This document shows, one piece after another, positions 13,177 through 22,556 of a stretch of 37,982 bases of DNA (positions are counted from its first letter, which is position 1; each line of letters opens with the position of its first letter). The translations under genes were made by a program, and so were the position numbers. The notes below the pieces were generated by a model. The model did not search any database and was not told where the DNA came from. It worked only from the letters and a program-made list of their open reading frames with translations. This DNA is from Candidatus Eisenbacteria bacterium (GTDB taxonomy: Bacteria > Eisenbacteria > RBG-16-71-46), in the NCBI GenBank assembly GCA_035712145.1, contig DASTBI010000073.1, positions 1 to 37,982 on the forward strand, in the 5' to 3' direction.

Positions 13177-15168
13177 CTAGGGACCGCCGGTCAGGTCCGG
13201 CACCGCTCCTGGCGGCACCGAGTCCGCGGTCTTCATCTGGACCGCGAGCACATTGCCGAGCAGGGACCAATTGCCGGCGTCGTCCCGGGTCTTGATCGCG
13301 AAGAAATAGGTGACGCCGGGCGACAAGCCGCTGATGACCGTGGCCTGGGAGGACCCCGAAGCCCCGGGCGCGGTGAGCGGAATGCTGGTCGCCGACCCGA
13401 AGGTCGCCTCCGTGAGCGGCGTGGTGGAGCGACGCATGTCGTAGGCGGTCGCCTGGCCGCTCATGCCGTCGTCGCCGGGTGCCGACCAGGTGAGCGCCAG
13501 GTTCTGGTCGGAGATCATCGACGTGGCCAGGTTGGTCACCGCCGCCGGGGGGGTCACATCGGGCCCCTGGATCGTGTAGGGAATGGCGCCTGCGTCGGTG
13601 CCGCCGGTTCCCATGCCGATCGCCGCCGAGCCCGCGCGCAGTCGTGGATCGAAGCTGGCGAACGTGGAGTCCACGAACAGTGGAGAGCCGTAGCGCGAGG
13701 CGCCGTCCTGACCGCTGCCCTGGTACCAGGCGCCGCTCGTTCCCGGAGCGCTGAGACCGCCGCCGCTCGGCGTGCACGAAGGACAGTTGTAGCGATAGTT
13801 GATCGACTTGCCGCTGCCGGCGTAGTAGGCGAACAGGTTGTTGTTGAAGGTGTACGGCATGCCCGAATAGGCCTCGAAGTACGCCGCCGAAGAGGTCGAC
13901 GTCGAGCCGGTGTTCGGGCGATAGAAGATGTTGTTGGTCACCTTGAGCGTCGCGCTGGGTTCCCAGTTCGACATGTCGACGGCCAAACCGCCCATCGAGT
14001 TCGTCGCCGCCGGCACGGTGGTGTAGAAGGTGTTGTGGTCGATCACCGTGGTGAGGCCGGCGCCGTTGATGCTCCCCGTGCGCAGGATGCCGGGATCGCT
14101 GCGATAGGCGTCCGAAGCGAAGATGCATCCCTGCAGCGTGTCGCCGCGGATACCCCAGCTGAAGTCGAAGGAGCCGCCGTTGGTGGACTTGAAGTAGCAG
14201 TCCTTCCACTTGTTCCGTCCCTCGGTGGTGCGGTCGTTCGGATCGCCTTGCGACGAGAGGTAGAACGGAGCGCCCGACCCCCTCACGAAGAAGGTGTCGC
14301 TGGTGAAGGTATTGGACAGGAAGTAGTCGCGGATGCGGGCGGTGATGCATCCGGTCCCGTAGGCGCACACGTTGGCGCTGTCGGCCAGGATCCACTTGTT
14401 GTTCCGGAACTTGCTGTTCTGGAAGTTCCCCATGTAGAGACCGCGCTTGCTGCCCGCGTCGGATCCCGGCGCCATGACGATGAGGAACTTGTTGTTGCTG
14501 AACGTCACGTTCGTCTTCATCCCGCCCCACAGCTTGACGAGCGGGTCGGCGGAGAAGCAGTACTGGTGTCCGCCAATCGAGCGCACGTAGATCGAGCAGG
14601 CGTTGACCACCGTATTGGAGATCGTGGTGCCGCCATTCAGCGGGCATGCTCCGCCGCCGAAGGTGAAGTAGTTGTACTTGAGCGCGCCGCTGACCACGGC
14701 CGGGTAGACCGCCACGCTGTCGAAGTTTCCGTTGTTCACTCCAGCCAGCATGAAGTCGCCGATGACGGTGAGTCCTCCCATCTTCCAGCCCATCGCGTCT
14801 CCGTCGACGCGCAGACCTCCGCCCGTTCCTCCACTCACGCGGAAGTAGCGGTACCGGATGTAGTCCTTCCCGTCGACATAGATGGCCGGAACGACCACGG
14901 AATTCTTGTTCGAGGGATTGCCGCGATATTCGATCAACGCGGCCGAAGTGCCCGAGCGCGTCGGAATGGGCGCGATCGAGTACGTTCCGTTCGCCATGGA
15001 GATGATGTCACCCGGCTGGGCGTTGGCGTTGGCGGTGGAGAGGGCGCAAGGCGACCCGGGCGTACATGCGGTGCCCGAGCCGGTGGGACTGACTGAGTAC
15101 GTCACGGCTGCGGCTGGAACGGCCCACAGGCTGGCCATCGCCGCAATGAGGATGCGTCGTGACTTCAC
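13177..15168 (-). CDS. Secreted parallel beta-helix protein with Fn3 domain
   Basis: The 663-aa protein has a signal peptide (RILIAAMASLWAVPAAAV) followed by VTYSVSPTGSG...SPCALSTANANAQPGD, the usual start of right-handed parallel beta-helix (pectate-lyase/chondroitinase-B-like) proteins. Coils with N-ladder motifs such as FSNNKFLIV, FRNNKWIL, IDHNTFYT, VTNNIFYRP and FNNNLFAYY run to about residue 510. A single Fn3 domain starts at DVTPPAAVTNL and ends near LLGNVLAVQMKTA. The chain stops at 'DSVPPGAVPDL', which looks like the first strand of a second Fn3 unit, so the C-terminus may be truncated; there is no sorting module. Polysaccharide binding or lysis is plausible, but no catalytic residues can be assigned. 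It is divergent from the CapK-like gene with candidate operators between. Confidence 0.8.
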   Translation of the reverse strand: MKSRRILIAAMASLWAVPAAAVTYSVSPTGSGTACTPGSPCALSTANANAQPGDIISMANGTYSIAPIPTRSGTSAALIEYRGNPSNKNSVVVPAIYVDGKDYIRYRYFRVSGGTGGGLRVDGDAMGWKMGGLTVIGDFMLAGVNNGNFDSVAVYPAVVSGALKYNYFTFGGGACPLNGGTTISNTVVNACSIYVRSIGGHQYCFSADPLVKLWGGMKTNVTFSNNKFLIVMAPGSDAGSKRGLYMGNFQNSKFRNNKWILADSANVCAYGTGCITARIRDYFLSNTFTSDTFFVRGSGAPFYLSSQGDPNDRTTEGRNKWKDCYFKSTNGGSFDFSWGIRGDTLQGCIFASDAYRSDPGILRTGSINGAGLTTVIDHNTFYTTVPAATNSMGGLAVDMSNWEPSATLKVTNNIFYRPNTGSTSTSSAAYFEAYSGMPYTFNNNLFAYYAGSGKSINYRYNCPSCTPSGGGLSAPGTSGAWYQGSGQDGASRYGSPLFVDSTFASFDPRLRAGSAAIGMGTGGTDAGAIPYTIQGPDVTPPAAVTNLATSMISDQNLALTWSAPGDDGMSGQATAYDMRRSTTPLTEATFGSATSIPLTAPGASGSSQATVISGLSPGVTYFFAIKTRDDAGNWSLLGNVLAVQMKTADSVPPGAVPDLTGGP

Positions 15169-15194
15169 CGACTGACCTCCCTAAGGATCAGGGC

Positions 15195-15265
15195 TTGGAT
15201 CTCGAGGGTCGGGGCGGCCGCCCCGAGATCGCACATGGCATGCCATCCGGCAACGAATGGCATGC
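15195..15265. promoter_or_regulatory. Palindromes and repeats in a divergent intergenic region
   Basis: ATGGCATGCCAT (15235-15246) is a perfect 12-bp palindrome. ATGGCATGC recurs at 15257-15265, 22 bp (about two helical turns) after the first copy begins, and can also pair with 15238-15246 as a 9-bp hairpin. A GC-rich palindrome GGGGCGGCCGCCCC flanked by GATCTC/GAGATC lies just to the left (about 15198-15230). Such spacing fits a dimeric regulator binding site between divergently transcribed genes; no regulator is identified. Confidence 0.35.
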
Positions 15266-15415
15266 GGCCGGGAACTGGCCTAAAACTGCGCCGGACAACG
15301 ACTATGCCTCGTGGGGTAAGGCGAAACGCATGACCGGCATCGCAGTCTGCCGGGTGAACATACACCACACACCGGCTCGTAGAGCCTGCTAATTTCCCGC
15401 GCTCGCCCTGGTGAG

Positions 15416-16786
15416 ATGCTGCGCCGCGGGCAGGGATCGACGACGGAGGTCATTCTGAACACAGTCTTTGCGCGCGCGCTCTATTTCGGATTGCAAGGAG
15501 TGCGGGGGGAGCCCGTGGCCGAGGTGCTGCGCGAGCTCGATGCCTCTCAGCACTGGCCATCCGAGCAGTTGAGCGCGCTGCAGTGGGAACGGATGAGCCG
15601 GCTGGTCCGCTTCGCCTACGACACGGTCCCTCACTATCGCCGGGCATGGGACGCAGCGTCATTTCGTCCCGAGGAGCTCCGATCGAGAGAGGACTGGCTG
15701 CGCATTCCCGTGCTCGACAAGGTGACGCTTCAGGAGCGTCGAGCCGAGCTGGTCAGCTCGAGGCCGGAAACCGGCCTGCTCTCTCCCACGTCGGGATCGA
15801 CGGGACTTCCGACGCAGGTGCTGCGCAGCCACCGGTCGTGGGCGCATGGGCACGCCAACAAGTTCCGCCAGTGGAGGTGGTTCGGCGTCGAGCCCGGCGA
15901 GCGCTACGTGTATTTCTGGGGACTCGCGCACGATGCACGCGGGCGCCGCGAAGCTTCGATCAAGGACCTGATCTTCAACCGCGAGCGCTGCTCGGCCTTC
16001 GCGATGAATGCCGAGTACGCGGTGCGGCTCTATCAGCGGCTCCGCTCCCGTCCCGCGAGCTACGCCTACGGCTATCCTTCCACCATCGTTCAGTTCGCCG
16101 ACGAGCTCGGGCTCGCGGGGCTCGACGGACGGGCGTTGCGGTGGAAGGGCGTCTTCACGACCGCCGAGCTGCTGCTTCCCGAGTGGCGTGAGCGCATCGA
16201 GGCGACGTTTGGCTGCAAGGTCGGCGACAACTACGGATGCGCCGAGTGTTGTGATCCCGGCATCGAGTGCGAGCGTGGCGCCATGCACATGGCTGTGGAA
16301 TCCGTGGTGGTCGATACGATGCCTGGCGAGGACGGCCTGCCCGAGCTCCTGCTCACCGATCTCCACAACTACAGCCAGCCGCTGATCCGCTACCGGGTGG
16401 GCGACCTGGTCGAGCCGCCGCTGGCGGCGTCGTGCGCGTGCGGCCGCGGTCTGCCGCTGCTCGGACGTCCGATCGGACGCCGCGGCGACAATCTCGTGCT
16501 CCCGGACGGCCGCCAGCTCAACTGTCACACCACCACGTACCTCTTCAAGCATCACGGCAAGGCCGGGCACGTGCGCGAGTATCAGTTCGTCCAGCACGCG
16601 CAGGGGCGGATCGAGCTGCGCATCCATCCGGGGCCGAGCTGGAACGAGGACGTCCGTGCGCAGCTCCTCGGTGAGGCGCGCGAGGCGTTCGGGGCGCCGA
16701 TCGAGATCTCGACGGTGGAACGCTTCGAGCGCCGTGGCCGCGGCAAGCATCGCGACTACGTGCGCGCCGAGGATCTCGACGGCTAG
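15416..16786 (+). CDS. CapK/PaaK-like adenylate-forming enzyme
   Basis: The 456-aa protein belongs to the phenylacetate-CoA-ligase-like branch of the ANL superfamily, which activates carboxylates with ATP. The N-terminal part WERMSRLVRFAYDTVPHYRRAW is typical. The ATP loop is SPTSGSTGLPTQV (about 122-134), followed by YGYPSTI, DNYGCAE (the adenine/acyl site) and LLTDLHNYSQPLIRYRVGDL. A CACGRGLPLLGRPIGRRGD segment with two Cys resembles the CapK type tied to capsule or exopolysaccharide gene sets. A C-terminal lid domain is present and ends in RGKHRDYVRAED. No CoA or polymer-synthesis partner is adjacent, so substrate and pathway are unknown. The stop overlaps the convergent gene by 4 nt (CTAG). 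Confidence 0.85.
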   Translation: MLRRGQGSTTEVILNTVFARALYFGLQGVRGEPVAEVLRELDASQHWPSEQLSALQWERMSRLVRFAYDTVPHYRRAWDAASFRPEELRSREDWLRIPVLDKVTLQERRAELVSSRPETGLLSPTSGSTGLPTQVLRSHRSWAHGHANKFRQWRWFGVEPGERYVYFWGLAHDARGRREASIKDLIFNRERCSAFAMNAEYAVRLYQRLRSRPASYAYGYPSTIVQFADELGLAGLDGRALRWKGVFTTAELLLPEWRERIEATFGCKVGDNYGCAECCDPGIECERGAMHMAVESVVVDTMPGEDGLPELLLTDLHNYSQPLIRYRVGDLVEPPLAASCACGRGLPLLGRPIGRRGDNLVLPDGRQLNCHTTTYLFKHHGKAGHVREYQFVQHAQGRIELRIHPGPSWNEDVRAQLLGEAREAFGAPIEISTVERFERRGRGKHRDYVRAEDLDG

Positions 16787-17871
16787 TGGTGCGGCGTGGT
16801 CTCGTGGAAGTAGTGGGCGAGGTAGAAGCCGAAGGCCAGGTTCGACGCCAGCAGCAGCACGGCGACCCCCGCGAGCGCCGCCGCCGAAGGGCGCCGGAAG
16901 TTCTGGGTGGCCCCCGCCAGCTGGCACCAGGCCACGACCAGCAGCTTGCCGTAGCGGACGGCGATCCAGATCTCGTAGGCGTTGACCGCCGCCACCAGGA
17001 ACGCCACGACCAGCGAGATCCATAATCCTGCCCACAGCCGGCGCCGCCAGCACAGCGCCGCGGTCACCAGCGCCGTCGCCAGCGTGGTCAGGATGACCAC
17101 GCCCTTGCCCAGCTTGGCCGCCGAGCCGCCCTGAAGCGTCTCGACCAGTCCTCCGAGCACCGGGAGCCCTTCCTTGATCACCGTGTGGGTCTCGTAGTTG
17201 AAACGGATGAACCACAGCGGACTCCCGAACTTGATCGCGCCACCCACGACCCACAGGAGCAGCGGGACGACGGCGAGCGGGACGACGCGGCGCGCTTCCC
17301 GATGCTGAACGAACACGGTGAGCATGAGCGGAGGCACGAAGAACCACATGACCTTGTGGAAGAGCAACGCCAGAGCGCACCACAGGGTGAACCAACGAAA
17401 GCGCCGGCGCTGCATCTCGAGCACGGCGAGCAGGAAGAGCGCGATCGCCGTGATGTCGGAGATCGGAAACGCCACGTACGTGAGTCCCACCAGCGGAAAC
17501 AGGGCGAACAACAGGCCGAGCTCGAATGACGAGCGTGCGCCGGCCTCGCGGGCGATGCGCTCGATCGTTGCCACGGCGACCAGGTAGGCGACGGCGGCAA
17601 TCGGGATCATCACCGCCAGCGGGGGAAGTTGCCCGAACGTCAGTCCTCGCACCGCGGCGATCACGAGCGCGTAACCCGGGACCCACCAGCCATTGAACGG
17701 CGATCGCCAATCGAAGCTCTGCACCCAGTAGCTCCGCACGTCGGAGCGGAACATGTCGAAGTCCAGGATCTGCAGGAGGTAGAGGAGGTAGACGAGGAAG
17801 GTCGCCCCGGCGACGATCAGGAGTCGGCGAAGCTCCCCGGATTCGCGGGGCTCGACCGCGGCGGAGCTCAG
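16783..17871 (-). CDS. Polytopic membrane protein, glycosyltransferase-C-like; start codon unusual
   Basis: The membrane protein has about 9-10 hydrophobic helices. The first ATG in frame is at 17754, but an obvious transmembrane helix ([20 protein letters not shown]) is encoded just upstream and runs into [19 protein letters not shown], so the true protein should be longer. No ATG, GTG or TTG exists in this frame between 17754 and the upstream stop; a CTG at 17871 overlaps the clpB stop (CTGA) and is my choice (362 aa). Loops contain [16 protein letters not shown] and, after TM helices, [11 protein letters not shown]. The overall pattern is that of polyprenol-linked glycosyltransferases or O-antigen-type integral proteins, but I find no diagnostic motif. 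Coupled to clpB and convergent with the CapK-like gene, which hints at a polysaccharide role (inference). Confidence 0.6.
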   Translation of the reverse strand: MSSAAVEPRESGELRRLLIVAGATFLVYLLYLLQILDFDMFRSDVRSYWVQSFDWRSPFNGWWVPGYALVIAAVRGLTFGQLPPLAVMIPIAAVAYLVAVATIERIAREAGARSSFELGLLFALFPLVGLTYVAFPISDITAIALFLLAVLEMQRRRFRWFTLWCALALLFHKVMWFFVPPLMLTVFVQHREARRVVPLAVVPLLLWVVGGAIKFGSPLWFIRFNYETHTVIKEGLPVLGGLVETLQGGSAAKLGKGVVILTTLATALVTAALCWRRRLWAGLWISLVVAFLVAAVNAYEIWIAVRYGKLLVVAWCQLAGATQNFRRPSAAALAGVAVLLLASNLAFGFYLAHYFHETTPHH

Positions 17872-20477
17872 CGAGCGCCTACCAGCTTTTCGGACCGCTG
17901 CACGGAGAAGGTGAACTCGCCCTTCTCATGGTCCACCTCGATGGTCTGGCCCGGCTTGAACTCCGACTGCAGGAGCCGCATGGCCAGAGGATTCTGGATC
18001 CTCCTCTGGATGGCGCGCTTGAGCGGGCGGGCGCCGAAGTGCGGATCGAACCCTTCCTCGGCCAGCGCGTCACGGGCCGGGGGGGTGAGCGAAAGGCTCA
18101 GCTCGCGGTCGGCCAGCATGCGCCGCAGACCCTCGAGATGCAGATCGACGATGGTCCGGATGTGCTCGCGCGAAAGCGCGTGGAAGATCACGATCTCGTC
18201 CACCCGGTTCAGGAACTCGGGCCGGAAGTGACCGCGGACCGCGTCCATGACCCGACGCTCCAACTCCTTCCCTTCGTCCTCGCCGAGCTCGAGGATCCAT
18301 TGCGAGCCCAGGTTCGAGGTCATGATGACCAGCGTGTGCTTGAAGTCCACGGTCCGGCCCTGGCCGTCGGTGAGCCGTCCGTCGTCGAGGATCTGGAGCA
18401 GCACGTTGAGCACCTCGGGATGCGCCTTCTCGACCTCGTCGAGCAGAACGACGGAGTAGGGCCTGCGTCGCACCGCCTCGGTCAAAGCACCCCCCTCCTC
18501 GTAGCCCACGTATCCAGGCGGCGCCCCGATCATCCGGGCGACGGTGTGCTTCTCCTGGTACTCGGACATGTCGATCCGGACCATCGCGTGCTCGTCATCG
18601 AACAGGAACTCGGCGAGCGCCCGCGCCAGCTCGGTCTTGCCGACGCCGGTGGGGCCCAGGAACAGGAAGGATCCGATCGGCCGCTTGGGATCCTGCAGGC
18701 CGGCGCGCGCACGCCGCACCGCCTCCGCGACCACGCGCACCGCCTGATCCTGGCCGATCACCCGGCGATGGAGGCGTTCTTCCATGTGGACCAGCTTCTC
18801 CACTTCGCCTTCGAGCAGCCGGGTGAGGGGAATTCCCGTCCATTTGGCGACCACCTCGGCGATGTCCTCCTCGTCGACCTCCTCCTTCAGCATGCGGCGC
18901 TCGAGCTGGATCTTGGCGAGCCGCGCGTTCTCCTGCTCGATCTGCCGCTCGATCTGGAGCAAATGTCCGTAACGCAGCTCGGCCACGCGCGCCAGGTCCC
19001 CGGCACGCTCGGCGCGCTGCTCCTCGTGCTTGATGCGCTCGCGGTCCTCCTTGAGCTTGCGAATGGCGGTGACGACTTCCTTCTCCTTCTTCCAGTGGCT
19101 CTCGAGCCCGGCCATCTCCTTCCGCACCTTGTCCAGCTCTTCTTCGAGGCGCGCGAGTCGGTCGCGGCTTCCCTTGTCCGTCTCCTTCGAGAGCGCCTGG
19201 CGCTCGACCTCGAGCTGGCGCGCCCGGCGGTTGAGCTCGTCGAGCTCGACCGGCATCGAGTCGATCTCCATCCGGATGCGTGAAGCCGCCTCGTCGACCA
19301 GGTCGATCGCCTTGTCGGGCAGCTGCCGGTCCGCGATGTAACGGCTCGACAGCATGGCGGCCGCCACCAGCGCCGCGTCCTTGATGCGAATGCCATGGTG
19401 CACTTCGTAGCGCTCCTTGAGTCCGCGCAGGATCGCGATGGTGTCCTCGACGGATGGCTCGTCGACCAGCACCGGCTGGAAGCGGCGCTCCAGCGCCGCG
19501 TCTTTTTCGATGTGCTTGCGGTACTCGTCGAGCGTCGTGGCCCCCACGCAATGGAGTTCGCCGCGTGCCAGTGCCGGCTTGAGGAGGTTCGCGGCGTCCA
19601 CCGCTCCTTCGGCCCCGCCGGCGCCGACCAGCGTGTGGAGCTCGTCGATGAAGAGCACGATGCGCGCCTCGGCCGAGGTGACTTCCTTGAGCACCGCCTT
19701 GAGGCGGTCTTCGAACTCGCCGCGGAACTTGCTCCCGGCCACCAGCGCGCCGAGGTCGAGCGCGATCACCCGCTTGTCACGCAGGCTCTCCGGCACGTCG
19801 CCGGACACGATGCGCTGCGCGAGTCCTTCGACGATCGCGGTCTTTCCGACACCCGGCTCACCGATCAGGACGGGATTGTTCTTCGTGCGCCGCGCCAGCA
19901 CCTGAATGACGCGCCGGATCTCCTCGTCCCGGCCGACCACCGGATCGAGCTTCCCCTGGCGCGCGAGCGCCGTGAGGTCGCGGCCGTACTTGGCGAGCGC
20001 CTGGTACTTGTCCTCGGGGTTGGCGTCCGTGACCCGCTGCCCGCCGCGGACCTGAGACAACGCTTTGAGGATGGCCTCGGGTGTGACGCCGGCTTTGGCG
20101 AGCGCCTTCTGCGCGCCGGTCGCGGGCTCGGGATGGGCGAGCGCCACGAGCAGGTGCTCGACGCTCACGTATTCGTCCTTCAGGCGCTCGGCCTCGGCCT
20201 CCGCGCGCTCCAGGACCTTCCGCAGCTCGTCACCGAGATAGAGCGAGCCACCTTGAACTCGCGGCAGTCGATCGATCGCCTGCGCGACGTCGGCCGACAG
20301 CGCCTCGCTCTGGACACCGAGCTTCTGGAACAAAGACTGCGAGATCCCTTCACGATCCTCGAGCAGCGCCTGGAGCATGTGCTCGGCCGTGAGCTCCTGG
20401 TTGCCGTGCTCCCGCGCGAGGCGCTGCGCGCGCTCAAGCGCTTCCTGCGATTTGACCGTGAAGTGATCGAGTCTCAT
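17868..20477 (-). CDS. clpB: Chaperone ClpB
   Basis: The 869-aa AAA+ disaggregase starts at [14 protein letters not shown] (ATG 20477); earlier in-frame starts lack conservation. Order of parts: Clp N-domain repeats (1-150); NBD1 with Walker [11 protein letters not shown] and Walker [15 protein letters not shown]; middle coiled-coil domain (about 410-530, [20 protein letters not shown] and onward); NBD2 with Walker [11 protein letters not shown], Walker [15 protein letters not shown] and GYVGYEEGG pore loop; C-terminal domain with [14 protein letters not shown]. With DnaK it rescues aggregated proteins using ATP. Length matches the family. No CIRCE or heat-shock promoter is recognised upstream; a short TCCGG-AAG-CCGGA hairpin lies at about 20513-20525. 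The membrane protein gene downstream overlaps its stop. Confidence 0.98.
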   Translation of the reverse strand: MRLDHFTVKSQEALERAQRLAREHGNQELTAEHMLQALLEDREGISQSLFQKLGVQSEALSADVAQAIDRLPRVQGGSLYLGDELRKVLERAEAEAERLKDEYVSVEHLLVALAHPEPATGAQKALAKAGVTPEAILKALSQVRGGQRVTDANPEDKYQALAKYGRDLTALARQGKLDPVVGRDEEIRRVIQVLARRTKNNPVLIGEPGVGKTAIVEGLAQRIVSGDVPESLRDKRVIALDLGALVAGSKFRGEFEDRLKAVLKEVTSAEARIVLFIDELHTLVGAGGAEGAVDAANLLKPALARGELHCVGATTLDEYRKHIEKDAALERRFQPVLVDEPSVEDTIAILRGLKERYEVHHGIRIKDAALVAAAMLSSRYIADRQLPDKAIDLVDEAASRIRMEIDSMPVELDELNRRARQLEVERQALSKETDKGSRDRLARLEEELDKVRKEMAGLESHWKKEKEVVTAIRKLKEDRERIKHEEQRAERAGDLARVAELRYGHLLQIERQIEQENARLAKIQLERRMLKEEVDEEDIAEVVAKWTGIPLTRLLEGEVEKLVHMEERLHRRVIGQDQAVRVVAEAVRRARAGLQDPKRPIGSFLFLGPTGVGKTELARALAEFLFDDEHAMVRIDMSEYQEKHTVARMIGAPPGYVGYEEGGALTEAVRRRPYSVVLLDEVEKAHPEVLNVLLQILDDGRLTDGQGRTVDFKHTLVIMTSNLGSQWILELGEDEGKELERRVMDAVRGHFRPEFLNRVDEIVIFHALSREHIRTIVDLHLEGLRRMLADRELSLSLTPPARDALAEEGFDPHFGARPLKRAIQRRIQNPLAMRLLQSEFKPGQTIEVDHEKGEFTFSVQRSEKLVGAR

Positions 20478-20587
20478 GACCCACCCCCGCTCGCTATCAT
20501 GCGCCTTCCTTTTCCGGAAGCCGGAGGTCATCGTAGCACGGCTTCCACGGCCTTCCTGGCCGCGGCGTCCGACGATCGGAGGATCTC

Positions 20588-20998
20588 ATGAACGTGACGC
20601 AACCGGCGGCCGACGAACCGCTCGCCCGATTGGAGGCGCGTGTGCGCTGGCTCACGGCGCTGTGCGCGTTTCTGACCCTGGGACTGCTCTCGGTGGCGGC
20701 GTGGCAGTTTGCGCCACGGCCCAAGGTGGTCGAAGCGCACGCCTTCGTGCTGCGCGATCAGCAATGGCGGCGCAGAGGCGAGTTCTCCGTGCGCGAGGAC
20801 GGCTCTCCGATCTTGCGACTCAACAGCGCGAAGGGCCGGGAGCGTGTCGTCCTGTCCGTGCGCGAAGGTGGACGCACGATGGTGCGCCTCACCGATTCAC
20901 AGGATGTCTTTCGCGCCCGTCTCGAGCTCGACGCGCAGGGAGCGCCGCTGCTGAGCATGAGCGATGCCCGCGGAAAGGCGGTGTGGGCGGCGCCTTGA
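20588..20998 (+). CDS. Small single-pass membrane protein with repeated beta motifs
   Basis: The 136-aa protein starts at ATG 20588 behind GGAGG. One helix (WLTALCAFLTLGLLSVAAW, about 21-39) anchors it; the C-terminal part would face the periplasm. That part contains three similar units: FVLRDQQWRRRGEFSVREDG, VLSVREGGRTMVRLTDSQ and FRARLELDAQGAPLLSMSDA, i.e. 'x-L-x-D-x-x-G-x-x-R-x-x-L-x-V-x-x-D-G' repeats. Similar domains occur in unnamed bacterial proteins; I know of no function. It is divergent from clpB and converges with the proline-rich protein 7 nt away. Confidence 0.7.
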   Translation: MNVTQPAADEPLARLEARVRWLTALCAFLTLGLLSVAAWQFAPRPKVVEAHAFVLRDQQWRRRGEFSVREDGSPILRLNSAKGRERVVLSVREGGRTMVRLTDSQDVFRARLELDAQGAPLLSMSDARGKAVWAAP

Positions 20999-21005
20999 GC
21001 CGCGG

Positions 21006-22535
21006 TTATTCGAGATCGAGGTGCGGAATCAGCAGCGGGATCGTGCGCCGGGCGAGCGCCGGATAGTCGGCGACGATCCACAGGATCTCCCGAATCGAGT
21101 CGAAGCTCGCGATGCCCTCGTCGAGCTGCTTGGCCAGATCGATCAGCGCGGAGCTCGCCGCCGCGCACTGGCTCTCGGGCACTCCGAGCCTGTCCACCTG
21201 GGCGGCGATGGCGACCAGGGCCGCTGAAGTCGGGGAGCTCTTCGCGACAGGCGCGGGCTTGGCGGCCTGTACCGGCGGCTGCGCAACCTGGACCGGCGGC
21301 GCCGGCGGCTTGGGAGCCACCGGCTTCGGTGGGGCGGGAACCGGCGCCGATGGCGTGGTCCACGCCGGCAACACGGTCTCCGGTGGTCGGGGAACGGGTG
21401 ACGCGGGAGCTGGTGGCGCAGGAGGGGCAGGCGTGCGCGCCCGCGTGGGCGCCGGAGGAGGAACCGGAGCAGGCGAGGACGCCCGCGCGACGGGCGCTGT
21501 CGGCGCCATGGGCGGCGCCGGCCGCGGCGCCGGCGCGGGGGTGGCCGCCTGGGCCGGACTCGTTCGCGGTCGGCTGAGGAATTCGATCGCCAGATCGCCG
21601 GGCTGCACGGGCCGTTCGCGTGCCGCCGACGCAGTCTCCTCCGCGACCGCGGTCTCGGCGGGCTCGTCATCCAGCGGCTCTTCCGTGAGCGGGGCGTCAT
21701 CCGTGAGCGGCGTGTCGTCGATGGGCGGCGTGTCGTCGGTCGGTGGCGTCGTGCCGGCCGTGAACGCCGTCTCTTCCGCTTCCGCCAGCATCGCTTCCAG
21801 TCGCGGATCGAGCACGTCTTCCTGCTTGCCCGCGAACGCCGGCGGGGGAGCTGGATTCGAGAAGCTCGACGCGCCGCCACCGGACGGCGTGCTCGATCGC
21901 GACGCCTCCTCGCCGAAGCCGAGCATGTCCTTCAGGCGGCCCTGCTTGCGCGGATTGCCCGCGGGGGGCGCCGGATGGGCGGCGGGCGGCGACGGCGGCG
22001 ATGCCGCCCGGCTGGCTTGTGCCGGTGCGGGGGCCGGAGTCGCCTGAGGCGCAGCGGTCGGCGACGCGCTGGACTTCGTCTGAGCCGGCTGAATGCGGTC
22101 GAAAGGCGATGGCTCGAACATGTCGCGCGGGTCGGGCGGGGCGGCAGGCGGCGGGGCCGGCGCCGGGGCCGGGTCGGAGGGCAGCTGCGCGGGCTTGGGA
22201 TCCGCCGTTGCGGCGCTCCCCTTGTTCAGGCCCTGGGTCTCGAGCTCGAGCGTCAGGATCTTGAGATACGCCGATGCTTCGGCGCAGCCGCGCTCGAAAT
22301 GCTCGCGCATCTGAACGCGACTCGGGCGGGGCGACGTGCCGCTGAACGGAATCCGGCGGAATCGCTCGCAGCGCGCGAGGTCGCCCGGCCAGATGCGCTG
22401 GATGACGGTGAGCGTCGTTTGTCGCCAGAGCTTGAAGCCCGGGTCACGCGGATTCGCGTTGCGCAGCTCGCTCAGGCGCTCGAGCTGATCATCGATGAGA
22501 CGTCGCGCCCACTCGACCGGATGGACGTCCTTCAC
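21006..22535 (-). CDS. Proline-rich low-complexity protein with small N- and C-terminal domains
   Basis: The 509-aa protein starts at GTG 22535 with GGAGGG 8 nt upstream. Residues 1-100 form a helical domain (VEWARRLIDDQLERLSELRN, FKLWRQTTLTVIQRIWP) resembling an N-terminal domain seen in unnamed bacterial proteins that modify or respond to stress; no name can be given. Residues 100-420 are Pro/Ala-rich and probably disordered, with an acidic patch of 'P-x-x-D-D-x-P' repeats around 262-292. The last 75 residues are again globular and helical (ALVAIAAQVDRLGVPESQCA to IPLLIPHLDLE). No signal peptide. It lies just downstream of the molybdopterin oxidoreductase gene (21 nt gap) and could be co-transcribed. 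Function unknown. Confidence 0.72.
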   Translation of the reverse strand: MKDVHPVEWARRLIDDQLERLSELRNANPRDPGFKLWRQTTLTVIQRIWPGDLARCERFRRIPFSGTSPRPSRVQMREHFERGCAEASAYLKILTLELETQGLNKGSAATADPKPAQLPSDPAPAPAPPPAAPPDPRDMFEPSPFDRIQPAQTKSSASPTAAPQATPAPAPAQASRAASPPSPPAAHPAPPAGNPRKQGRLKDMLGFGEEASRSSTPSGGGASSFSNPAPPPAFAGKQEDVLDPRLEAMLAEAEETAFTAGTTPPTDDTPPIDDTPLTDDAPLTEEPLDDEPAETAVAEETASAARERPVQPGDLAIEFLSRPRTSPAQAATPAPAPRPAPPMAPTAPVARASSPAPVPPPAPTRARTPAPPAPPAPASPVPRPPETVLPAWTTPSAPVPAPPKPVAPKPPAPPVQVAQPPVQAAKPAPVAKSSPTSAALVAIAAQVDRLGVPESQCAAASSALIDLAKQLDEGIASFDSIREILWIVADYPALARRTIPLLIPHLDLE

Positions 22536-22556
22536 CCGGCCCTCCGCGCGTGCGCG

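Noticed and set aside
13051-15096. Long open frame opposite the beta-helix gene, and similar long frames opposite clpB, aceE and the peptidase.
   Set aside because: They encode Arg/Ala/Gly-rich low-complexity sequence without motifs, as expected of antisense frames in high-GC DNA.
15310-15365. GEMM-type cyclic-dinucleotide riboswitch suggested by GCGAAACGC and a CCGGCA/TGCCGG hairpin.
   Set aside because: The GCAAA and tetraloop-receptor parts do not match; only a 6-bp hairpin remains.
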